This document shows, piece by piece, positions 16,488 through 24,133 of a stretch of 64,000 nucleotides of DNA (position 1 is the first letter of the stretch; each line of letters begins with the position of its first letter). The notes beneath the pieces are model-generated. The model saw nothing but the letters and a program-made list of their open reading frames with translations. It did not search any database and had not been told where the DNA came from. Origin of the DNA: Legionella geestiana. GTDB lineage: Bacteria; Pseudomonadota; Gammaproteobacteria; Legionellales; Legionellaceae. A program made the position numbers and the translations under genes. Where the stretch lies: the NCBI RefSeq assembly GCF_004571195.1, contig NZ_CP038271.1, positions 744,001 to 808,000 on the forward strand, in the 5' to 3' direction.

Positions 16488-17207
16488 ATGACCCGAGATG
16501 TTGGTAAATTATACGCCGGCTATTTGATCGATCACATTCCGGGTTATTTTTCAGTATTGGATTTACATTCCAATTTTTTATACGGTAATGCCCGCTCTCT
16601 ACAAGCGTCCGGTTTTCAAACCCTCGATAACATGCAGGGCCATTCTTATCGCGACATGAAATGCAAAGCAGCCGAACAGCATGAGACGTTTTGTCGACAG
16701 GACAGCCAGGTTATTCATCAACAAAAGCCATTACGCATTCTGGGTCACTATTGTTACAACAATGACAGCTGGCGCATTATATTTGGTGAAAAATTCATAT
16801 TAAAAGATGAACATAATCAGCCAACGGCTATTGCCCAGCATTTTTATGATGTCACTGAGACAAATGTTTTTAACTTAATGATGCTGTATGAATGCGAGTC
16901 CTTCCCCTCCAAACAATCAGCGGATTTTTATCACCAAAAAAGTTATGTCATTGAAGATGAATATCCTGAGTTACATCTTTCTGAACGAGAAACAGAGTGC
17001 TTTTTTTATCTTTTAAGGGGGCATTCAGCAAAATCCATTGCCAATATGTTGAGTCTCTCGGTTAGAACCATTGAATACTACTTTGAAAACATAAAAAATA
17101 AATTCAATTGTTACAGTAAATCAGAACTGGTTGAGAAAGCATTTTCATTAGGATATCTCCACATCATCCCTCAAAAGCTGCTGCTACGCAAAACTGGGCT
17201 TACGTGA
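16488..17207 (+). CDS. PAS-domain LuxR-family transcriptional regulator
   Basis: About 239 residues from the ATG at 16488. An upstream in-frame ATG at 16407 would add 27 hydrophobic residues and is less likely. A PAS-like sensor domain (about 10-130, with HIPGYFSVLDLHSNFLYGN) is followed by a C-terminal LuxR helix-turn-helix (about 167-225). The latter contains LSERETECFFYLLRGHSAKS and LSLSVRTIEYYFENIKNKF, where an EYY replaces the usual TVxxHxxxI. Such PAS-LuxR proteins are common in Legionella and control late-growth traits. Its 3' end overlaps the convergent 1172-residue gene by 24 bases. The target is unknown. Confidence 0.85.
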   Translation: MTRDVGKLYAGYLIDHIPGYFSVLDLHSNFLYGNARSLQASGFQTLDNMQGHSYRDMKCKAAEQHETFCRQDSQVIHQQKPLRILGHYCYNNDSWRIIFGEKFILKDEHNQPTAIAQHFYDVTETNVFNLMMLYECESFPSKQSADFYHQKSYVIEDEYPELHLSERETECFFYLLRGHSAKSIANMLSLSVRTIEYYFENIKNKFNCYSKSELVEKAFSLGYLHIIPQKLLLRKTGLT

Positions 17208-20200
17208 TTGTAAAAAGCCTTGCTTCCCTGGATTAGATTCCAAAGCACTCAATCGAGACTCAACAACTGCGGCTGGTTGTGCTGGACGAAAGAAAGCGTG
17301 TCCAGAATGTGGCGCAGAAGGTGGTGTTTCAGATGCCGGAACATGTGATTCACCTTCAGCAAAATACTCTATCAATGACACTTCAACGCCAGTGTTCACA
17401 CTGAATAGAGCCTCTTTAATCACCGAGGGTGCCTGGGATATTCCTGCATGGATATCCACGAGGGAAGCCGTGATGTGCTCATTTGAAAAAGCATCTATGA
17501 TGTCTGCCGCGAAACGGCGCCATGCAGAGATGCCTTGCCGTTCAGTCACACTGCCATGATGCGCCCCGAACAGCGTTACCGCCGCATGAAAAACATGATG
17601 AAACAGCCCAAAAGCCTCTGTCAAATGAGAAATTTTCGACATCCATTCATGTAGTCGCATGGTTTTACAGTGCTCCCAGTCAACATCTTTATAAATATGG
17701 TAAAGCGACGATACATGATGTAATAATTCTGGTAACAAAACCATCAGGTTAATGAGGCCTGTGTATTGGGGCAGCATCATGCGTATCAGAGCATTGCCTG
17801 CCAAAAAATAGCTCTCCCATGATAAAAATGAGTCCGGATTCAGAAGCGAAGAGGAAAGCACGAGACCACTTTGAATAGAAAACAACAGGGTATTTGTATA
17901 GTTATCAGCTACAATAAGCCCCAGATTGACCCCATAAAAGCCCTGCATTATCAGGGATTTACCAGCATAAACGCTGCCCGCGAGATTCAAAAAATTACCT
18001 TGAATCTCCATGTTGCGGGCTGAGAATTTGCCCGAATTGATAACCTTATCATCAAACCCCAGATGAATATGTTCTGACGCAATCGTACCAGAGTTATAGA
18101 GCATGCCTCCCTTTACACTCAAATGCGCTCCCAGCATCACTGTGCCGAGGTGAAAATACCGGTTTGCGTCAATCAACACATCAGCACTTCCATGTATCAG
18201 CGCATTTTGAGTAACCAGTAATTCTCTGTGGACGTTAAGTACAGAGATTAAGGGCAGCTCTTCACCTTCCTGCTCTGTTGAAATCTTTTTATTCATCGTC
18301 GCGAGGCGCCCCCGAAAAACCATGTCGCGGGCTGCCACCAAAGTGCCTTCCCCGAGCATCATGGCACCTGGAGACCAAATCGCGACAGTCTTTCTGACGG
18401 TTACCGTTGCATGACGCGTAATTACTCCACCGAAAGTTTCGATGCAGGCACTGGTAATGCGCGAATCAGAAAATTGCGCCACTGCCCGGCGAGCTGCAAG
18501 CATTCGTTTTTCTACAGTAATCTTTGACTGCTGACGGGCTTTAAATGCATTATCAATAAAGAGTTTTACAGCCGTTAACGTACTGGAAGATAACTCTGTA
18601 TGCCCTGATGAAATAAATTTTTGGGCGACAATCTCTGATGCCTCGCTCTTTATTGTCGAATCCGAAGAGGTCGAGAGCAGTGAATGGGTGTCTAAATGGC
18701 ATTTTTTCTTAAGCCCAAGCATGGAGCCCTGCTGCAAGTGCACCTCAGGCGCCCAAACCCGGGTATTTTTTTTCAAAGCCATCTGGCTTTCTTGCAAAAC
18801 CACGGAATGCTCCACCTGAGCACGACTTGATTTCAATGTAATAACCGCACGCTTCTGTAAGATGTGGTCGCAATGAATCATAGAACTTTTGGCCGTTATA
18901 ACCCCTTTTGCATGCAGTAATCCGACGCTTAATTGACTATGGGCCTTAAGTTTCAGTTCACTGTCAGCATGGTTATCGAGCAGATTTTTGGTAATAAATC
19001 GTGAGCTGACAAGTTTTAGATGAGCCTTAATATTATGGCTTACAGGCTTACTGGAAACTCCAAAAATGGCTGACCGCTCTATCGTGGCATGCTCAGAAAA
19101 AGACAGTCTACTGGAGGTTAAGACACACCCTTTCAACACGACCTGTTCAGACGTTTTGCTTCCCTTTAAATGGAGTTTTTCTGAGAAGGAAGTCAGCGCA
19201 CTGATTGCGGCTTTATCAAGCATCATTTCCACTATTTTTGCATGCAGTTGCAACGTGTCAGCTGTCAATACTCCCCTGAGTACGACCAAATTGCTCGAAA
19301 GGCGGGAATTCGTTAATTCGCTGACACCTGTCAATACGATGTGAGTCTGTGCAGCAATGGTCGATTGACGGATAATTGCCCGGCCGGCCATTGTTTTTAT
19401 GTGTTTTGCCTTGACATGTGTGCTGTCAAAAAGCAGCTCACCTTCTGAAACAATAGACTGAGAGACGCTGACCATCCCCCCCTGAATATTCACATACCCC
19501 TTTTCAGCAAGAAAAAAATTATTCAGCGCTGTCTCAGGGGTGTTGGTTACCGTTAATAATCCTGCGAACACATGGCAGTAATCGCCTTCATAATGACAAT
19601 TACTCACAATGAATTTGCCACCGCATACATAAAGACTTTTAGCGCTGAAATCGGTGTCTTTTACTTCTGTTAAGGAGAAATCATAGTGAGCAAGGTATTC
19701 CAGCACCGTGAGACGTGACTTACAGGCATCAAAAACACCGGATTGACGCATTATCTTCACTTCAGCCATACACTGGTTAAACGATAAGTCTCCTTGATTT
19801 TCGACCGTGTTAATGGAGATTGTGGTATTATAAACATCGACCATGGACGGACTATCAAGTAGTAGTTTTTCGCCAACAATGAACTTGCTTTCTTTGCCAC
19901 TATCAGCGCCTCCAACACGAATCTGTGTATCCCCCTTAATGTGCAGATTACCGGCACGAATGCAATGATTACCGTTTAACGTTAAGGTTGTCTCAGATTG
20001 CTCATGCCCCACCACCATGGTATCAGCAGTTAAAACGCAGTTTTCATGAACCGCCATATCCCCGAAAACCTCACATTGCATGGCAATTACACCCAGTGTA
20101 TCGACCACTGTTTTACCCGCTGCTTCCTGTCTAAAACACTGAGCAGAAATATCCAGTCGCCCGGTAATGGTAAGCGCTGCTTTTTGAAGAGCATAAACTG

Positions 20201-20702
20201 CTTTAATCGACATATTTTTCGCCGTTACAGGCGCAAAAACACCTGCGCCAAGGCGCGCATAAAGAGATACAGAGCCTTCAGAAAGCACTGGCCCTGCAAG
20301 ACATACTGCTTCAGCTTCCAAAACCAGGGATGATTCGCATTCATATGTCCCTGCCATAAACAAAGGCCCGCTTGCCTTAATTGAACACTCCTTCAGTTTA
20401 AGGTTCGCGAATACATTAACCTGATTATGTGTGAAAGCAGTCATGCTCAAACAACTTTCATCAGTCAAGTGCCATTCAAGCACTTTAAAATCATTATCAT
20501 ACAGGCAACCATGCGGCATGGAGCTCATCAGCTCTCCATGAATGGCATATTCCCCGTTTTTATCCAGCGTAATTTGCGCAATACCATTATTTGCAGCGGG
20601 TTCAATTGTATTTTCTAACCAAGCATCACCCAGACTGGTATCTCGAATTACAACACCCAGATCATTTTTACCAAATGGCAACATGGAAACGAAAATCGAC
20701 AT
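17184..20702 (-). CDS. Large beta-solenoid-like protein, function unknown
   Basis: A 1172-residue protein. Residues from about 90 to 950 are a long run of short strands spaced about 18-22 residues, with recurring patterns such as SxLVLRGVLTADTLQL, SSRAQVEHSVVL and GTLVAARDMVF. This looks like a right-handed beta helix, as in filamentous haemagglutinins or polymer-forming proteins. The C-terminal 220 residues differ: helical, His-rich (HHVFHAAVTLFGAHHGS), ending in a Pro/Ala-rich, basic tail. There is no signal peptide, so if secreted it would use a signal-independent route such as type IV secretion. This is inference. It is not near flagellar function although it sits between flhB and flhA. 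Confidence 0.75.
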   Translation of the reverse strand: MSIFVSMLPFGKNDLGVVIRDTSLGDAWLENTIEPAANNGIAQITLDKNGEYAIHGELMSSMPHGCLYDNDFKVLEWHLTDESCLSMTAFTHNQVNVFANLKLKECSIKASGPLFMAGTYECESSLVLEAEAVCLAGPVLSEGSVSLYARLGAGVFAPVTAKNMSIKAVYALQKAALTITGRLDISAQCFRQEAAGKTVVDTLGVIAMQCEVFGDMAVHENCVLTADTMVVGHEQSETTLTLNGNHCIRAGNLHIKGDTQIRVGGADSGKESKFIVGEKLLLDSPSMVDVYNTTISINTVENQGDLSFNQCMAEVKIMRQSGVFDACKSRLTVLEYLAHYDFSLTEVKDTDFSAKSLYVCGGKFIVSNCHYEGDYCHVFAGLLTVTNTPETALNNFFLAEKGYVNIQGGMVSVSQSIVSEGELLFDSTHVKAKHIKTMAGRAIIRQSTIAAQTHIVLTGVSELTNSRLSSNLVVLRGVLTADTLQLHAKIVEMMLDKAAISALTSFSEKLHLKGSKTSEQVVLKGCVLTSSRLSFSEHATIERSAIFGVSSKPVSHNIKAHLKLVSSRFITKNLLDNHADSELKLKAHSQLSVGLLHAKGVITAKSSMIHCDHILQKRAVITLKSSRAQVEHSVVLQESQMALKKNTRVWAPEVHLQQGSMLGLKKKCHLDTHSLLSTSSDSTIKSEASEIVAQKFISSGHTELSSSTLTAVKLFIDNAFKARQQSKITVEKRMLAARRAVAQFSDSRITSACIETFGGVITRHATVTVRKTVAIWSPGAMMLGEGTLVAARDMVFRGRLATMNKKISTEQEGEELPLISVLNVHRELLVTQNALIHGSADVLIDANRYFHLGTVMLGAHLSVKGGMLYNSGTIASEHIHLGFDDKVINSGKFSARNMEIQGNFLNLAGSVYAGKSLIMQGFYGVNLGLIVADNYTNTLLFSIQSGLVLSSSLLNPDSFLSWESYFLAGNALIRMMLPQYTGLINLMVLLPELLHHVSSLYHIYKDVDWEHCKTMRLHEWMSKISHLTEAFGLFHHVFHAAVTLFGAHHGSVTERQGISAWRRFAADIIDAFSNEHITASLVDIHAGISQAPSVIKEALFSVNTGVEVSLIEYFAEGESHVPASETPPSAPHSGHAFFRPAQPAAVVESRLSALESNPGKQGFLQSRKPSFA

Positions 20703-20888
20703 TTTTTAACCCTTTATTTTAATTTAGAGCACTATCCTTTCAGCGCGAAACAAGCGCCCTTTTGAGGATGATACTGTCTGGATAGAAGGAAGCCGGCCTT
20801 AAGCCGGGAGAGTCCGGGCATAGGAAGGCGACACAGAATGCCGCCCAGGCTTTTAGGGCGTGTCCTCATTTCATAATGTGGCTGCATT

Positions 20889-21156
20889 CTGTGCACGGGA
20901 CAAAAAATCGTTGTCTTCCCAGATCTCATGCTGGAGTTAGCCCCGTGCCGGCACATGGATGGGTTCCCTGCCTGCGCGGGAATGACAGGATTCGGGGTGT
21001 GTGCAGAGGCCAAAATCTCCCCCACACTGTCTTCCCCGCGCAGGCGGGGACCCATTCGGGGTGTGGCTCGGAGCCAACGCATGGAACGATTCAGCCTGGT
21101 CACGGTACAAAAATACACGTGAATCCACCGGCGCGGAAAAAATGTCCCGTACACAG
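20889..21156. repeat. 267-bp dispersed inverted-repeat element, copy A
   Basis: It is bounded by CTGTGCACGGGACA and TGTCCCGTACACAG, 14-bp inverted ends with one mismatch. Inside are REP-like palindromes (CCTGCGCGGGAATGACAGG; CCCCGCGCAGGCGGGGA). The same sequence recurs at 48840-49105 in the opposite direction, and in pieces at 21834-23313. No transposase lies inside, so it looks like a non-autonomous (MITE-like) element. The 20703-20888 stretch before it holds no gene I can support. Confidence 0.88.
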
Positions 21157-21166
21157 GGCTGCATTA

Positions 21167-21772
21167 TCAAAAGACTGCTGCTCCAGCGGCCTCGCCAGTC
21201 CGTGTTCGAACTCCTCTTGTTCTCTCGTTTTGTGCATAACCTGACTCATTAGCGTCAGAATGCGAGGCACTGGAAAACATACCGGCTTGTGACAGAGCTG
21301 AAGAAGTCGCTGGCTCTGAGCGTGAGACTTGATGCATCACTAACGTATTCAGCTGGCCACTTAAAGCATGAAACGTCTCATTCATTGATGTTTGATGTGA
21401 TTCGGTTACGTCTTGCTGCTCGGCTACATCCTGTTGTAAGGTGCTGACTTTTGCCTCGAGCGCCGTAAGGCGTGCCTCATGAGCCAGCATTCTTTCTATC
21501 AACGTGGCCGAATCAATTGCTTTACTTAATGTTTCTGCGGATTTAATTTCACATGCTTCGAGTTCTACACTTCTTCTATCCGCTTCAGAAGCGAGACTTC
21601 CCTCGGTGGCTCCAATGGCATAGGCAAGCGCAACAACGGCTGCCCCCCCGGCAGCACATGAGGCAGCAAAAGCCAGAGAAACGGAGAATGTAAAGAAGAC
21701 ACCGACGCCGACTAAAACGCCCGCGGCCAGGGAGAGAGCACCACCCGTTGCAACTTTTCGCTCTTTATTCAT
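21167..21772 (-). CDS. Hypothetical membrane-anchored coiled-coil protein
   Basis: A 201-residue protein. Two adjacent hydrophobic Ala/Val/Gly-rich segments (about residues 9-55) are followed by a coiled coil (about 60-130, with ARLTALEAKVSTLQQDVAEQQ). A polar Ser/Asn/Arg-rich tail follows. The layout suggests a membrane protein with a cytosolic coiled coil. Legionella effectors often look like this, but nothing proves secretion. The stop lies 11 bases from the end of repeat copy A, so its 3' end may have been set by that insertion. No family is recognised. Confidence 0.65.
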   Translation of the reverse strand: MNKERKVATGGALSLAAGVLVGVGVFFTFSVSLAFAASCAAGGAAVVALAYAIGATEGSLASEADRRSVELEACEIKSAETLSKAIDSATLIERMLAHEARLTALEAKVSTLQQDVAEQQDVTESHQTSMNETFHALSGQLNTLVMHQVSRSEPATSSALSQAGMFSSASHSDANESGYAQNERTRGVRTRTGEAAGAAVF

Positions 21773-21833
21773 AACTACACCTTATTTCATTCAGTCAAGA
21801 GATACCTGAGCCTTAGCCAACAGCCTAAAACAT

Positions 21834-21915
21834 CTGTGTATGGGACAAAAAATCGTTGTCTTCCCAGAGCTCATGCTGGAGTTAGCCCCGTGCCGGCACA
21901 TGGATGGGTTCCCTG
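21834..21915. repeat. 267-bp element, copy B, left part
   Basis: It matches copy A from its CTGTGTATGGGACA end through CATGGATGGGTTCCCTG, then stops at the IS30-family inverted repeat. The rest of the element continues at 22951. Confidence 0.85.
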
Positions 21916-22944
21916 ATTTCACAAACGAAGTGCAACATCGTTTATACTCGGTGTTGCTATGGGAAAAAAATACAATCACCTCTCTACGGAGGAGAGATGC
22001 CGAATATCCATTTTACAAAGAGAAGGATATTCACTCCGCAAAATCGCGTCAGTTATGGGTCGCTCGACATCTACCCTATCTCGTGAAATAAGACGTAATA
22101 CGACGAAGAGCAAAGGCTATGACGTAAGTTATGCGGATGTTCAGGCACGTGCACGCAGGTGGCGTGGAAGCAGGTTGGAGCGCCAGCCTGCATTGTGCCA
22201 ATCTGTGTTAGACCTTCTTGCTATGGGATGGTCTCCACAGGCAGTCGCAAAGAGGCTGGCGCAGGAGCGAGGTTGCCCTATTATTTCGTATGAGTCAATT
22301 TATCGTTTTATTTATGGCCAGATAAAACGCACTAAAGAGTATGGCTGGCGCCATTTCCTGCCTACCAAACGCTATACCCGGCGACACAAGGCAAAGAGAA
22401 AACACTCATCCACCTCGTTTATCAAGGACAGAGTCTCCATACACAAACGTCCCAAAAGGGTACTGAAACGGAACCAGATTGGGCATTGGGAAGTTGATTT
22501 GATGCAGTTTTCCAAACAGGGTGGCGCGATTCTCGTTGCCCACGAACGCTACTCACGCGCTCTGCTTTTATCCAAAATCCAAACGAAGGAAGCGCTTCCC
22601 ATTGCAAAACAGCTTGGCAGGCTCTTCTCCAGCCTGCCTGAGGGCGCGGTTAAAACCGTGACCTTCGATAATGGAACCGAATTTGCCGAGCACCACCAGC
22701 TGGCTGCATACGGTATTCAGACCTATTTCTGTGATGCGTATTCACCGTGGCAAAAGGGCGGAGTTGAAAATGCCATCGGAAGGCTCAGAAGATTCCTGCC
22801 CCGAAAAACGGACTTCCAATCCTTAAGTGAAGAAGAACTCATGCAACATGAAGCACGTTTCAATTTGACACCAAGAAAGTGTCTGGGATATAAAACTCCC
22901 GCTGAAGTCTTTTCTAACAAAGTGTTGCACTTCAAATGTGAACG
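21916..22944 (+). mobile_element. IS30-family insertion sequence inside a 267-bp element
   Basis: The ends are about 20-bp inverted repeats, TTCACAaacGAAGTGCAACA on the left and TTCACAtttGAAGTGCAACA on the right (lower case differ). They enclose a single transposase gene. The element has split copy B of the dispersed repeat. I see no clear target duplication. Confidence 0.88.
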
Positions 22945-22969
22945 CAGCTCCCCACCTGCGCGGGAATGA
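21959..22969 (+). CDS. IS30-family transposase
   Basis: A 336-residue transposase. The N-terminal helix-turn-helix reads LSTEERCRISILQREGYSLR and STSTLSREIRRN, then a second DNA-binding region (GWSPQAVAKRLAQE). The DDE core has HWEVDLMQF (Asp), VTFDNGTEFAEH (Asp) and YSPWQKGGVENAIGRLRRFLP (Glu). It acts in cut-and-paste or circle-type transposition. The frame runs past the right inverted repeat, and its last 9 or so residues and stop codon lie in the flanking 267-bp element. The extra tail is probably tolerated, so the gene looks intact. Confidence 0.95.
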   Translation: MGKKYNHLSTEERCRISILQREGYSLRKIASVMGRSTSTLSREIRRNTTKSKGYDVSYADVQARARRWRGSRLERQPALCQSVLDLLAMGWSPQAVAKRLAQERGCPIISYESIYRFIYGQIKRTKEYGWRHFLPTKRYTRRHKAKRKHSSTSFIKDRVSIHKRPKRVLKRNQIGHWEVDLMQFSKQGGAILVAHERYSRALLLSKIQTKEALPIAKQLGRLFSSLPEGAVKTVTFDNGTEFAEHHQLAAYGIQTYFCDAYSPWQKGGVENAIGRLRRFLPRKTDFQSLSEEELMQHEARFNLTPRKCLGYKTPAEVFSNKVLHFKCERSSPPARE

Positions 22970-23126
22970 CAGGATTCGGGGTGTGTGCGGAGGCCAAAAT
23001 CTCTCCCACACTGTCTTCCCCGCGCAGGCGGGGACCCATTCGGGGTGTGGCACGGAGCCAACGCATGGAACGATTCAGCCTGGTCACGGTACAAAAATAC
23101 ACGTGAATCCCCCATGTCCCGTACAG
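22951..23126. repeat. 267-bp element, copy B, right part
   Basis: It continues copy B after the IS30 element: CCTGCGCGGGAATGACAGG through ATGTCCCGTACAGAG. Part of the usual right end (the GGCGCGGAAAAA segment) is missing compared with copy A. Confidence 0.82.
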
Positions 23127-23138
23127 AGCTAAAACATA

Positions 23139-23313
23139 ATGACAGGATTCGGGTTGTATGCGGAGGCCAAAACCTCTCCCACACTGTCTTCCCCGCGCAG
23201 GCGGGGATCCATTCGGGGTGTGGCACGGAGCCAACGCATGGAACGATTCAGCCTGGTCACGGTACAAAAATACATGTGAATCCCCCGGCGCGGAAAAAAT
23301 GTCCCGTACACAG
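23139..23313. repeat. 267-bp element, copy C, right part only
   Basis: It matches copies A and D from ATGACAGGATTCGGG to TGTCCCGTACACAG. The left third is absent. It lies directly beside the end of the 23314-23820 gene, whose stop codon starts at the next base. Confidence 0.82.
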
Positions 23314-23820
23314 CTAAAATATACTGAGTGCGGATTGACATGAAGCATGACTTTCATTATCAATTTCGCGTAAAAGTACTTCATATTCCTTTGTAACGTC
23401 CTCATGGTACTTCAGAAAATATTCGGTAAATGTCTTCACATAATTGGGGTCCATTCGTGCTTCTTCTGCTGAAAATTGGGGGTATGTGTTAAAACGTTCT
23501 GAAAAAGCTTTTAATAATTCTATTTTTCGAGTGGTTTTATTCTCTGATTTAGCTGAAAAGAATGCAGGGGACACGGCTGAACGGTGCTCGGAACAATTGC
23601 GCTCTACTGCCTGATTAAGCCTTGAGATAATCGTATTTCTTTCCTCTTCAATTCGGCTGTGCACCTCATGAAAGGCATCGATACTTGCAGTAAAATCATC
23701 CTTCTCTTTAACGACTGGTGGTTGAGAAGCATAACTTGTAGTTACAAGATGGTATAAAAAACCCAAACACACCCTGCCAAGGGCTGATACACTGGCCTCA
23801 ATGAAAGCATTATTTCCCAT
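23314..23820 (-). CDS. Hypothetical helical protein
   Basis: A 168-residue protein with a hydrophobic stretch near residues 14-30 and then a long charged helical region (HSRIEEERNTIISRLNQAVERN; FSERFNTYPQF; EYFLKYHEDVTKEYEVLL). It may be anchored by the N-terminal stretch. No family is recognised. The stop codon abuts the end of repeat copy C, so the C-terminus may have been changed by that insertion. It is one of three unknown minus-strand genes in the block between flhB and flhA. Confidence 0.55.
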   Translation of the reverse strand: MGNNAFIEASVSALGRVCLGFLYHLVTTSYASQPPVVKEKDDFTASIDAFHEVHSRIEEERNTIISRLNQAVERNCSEHRSAVSPAFFSAKSENKTTRKIELLKAFSERFNTYPQFSAEEARMDPNYVKTFTEYFLKYHEDVTKEYEVLLREIDNESHASCQSALSIF

Positions 23821-24133
23821 AAGATATCCCCTTAAAACAGTGACACCGCCAACATTTCTGTTTTATTACGTGTCCGATTTTCATGATGCAACATCATTTT
23901 GGTTAATTTTATTACAATCTCTCGATTGGCACTACCGTAGAAAATACGGGGAAGGCCCAAAGACTCCTTCGCGAGAAAAATGAAACCCATGGAATTGCCG
24001 TCACATCATGAAAGAGGATGCACCATAGAGCCGGCTGAAAATACGACCCTCCTCTTGATAAAACGGGATATTTTATCTATTGTTGTCCATTGGGCAGCAT
24101 GTGCTTTGGCCCGGCTTTGAACGTAAGGACACC
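23821..24133. other. Leader region of flhA, no gene seen
   Basis: About 310 bases between the divergent hypothetical gene and flhA. It should hold the flhA promoter. A TTGGCAC near 23925 lacks a matching -12 GC at the sigma-54 distance, so I do not call it. No RNA gene or terminator was recognised. Confidence 0.4.

Noticed and set aside
20876-21252. Several open frames across the 267-bp repeat copies
   Set aside because: The same frames appear wherever the repeat occurs and depend on its GC-rich palindromes. They have no start signals.
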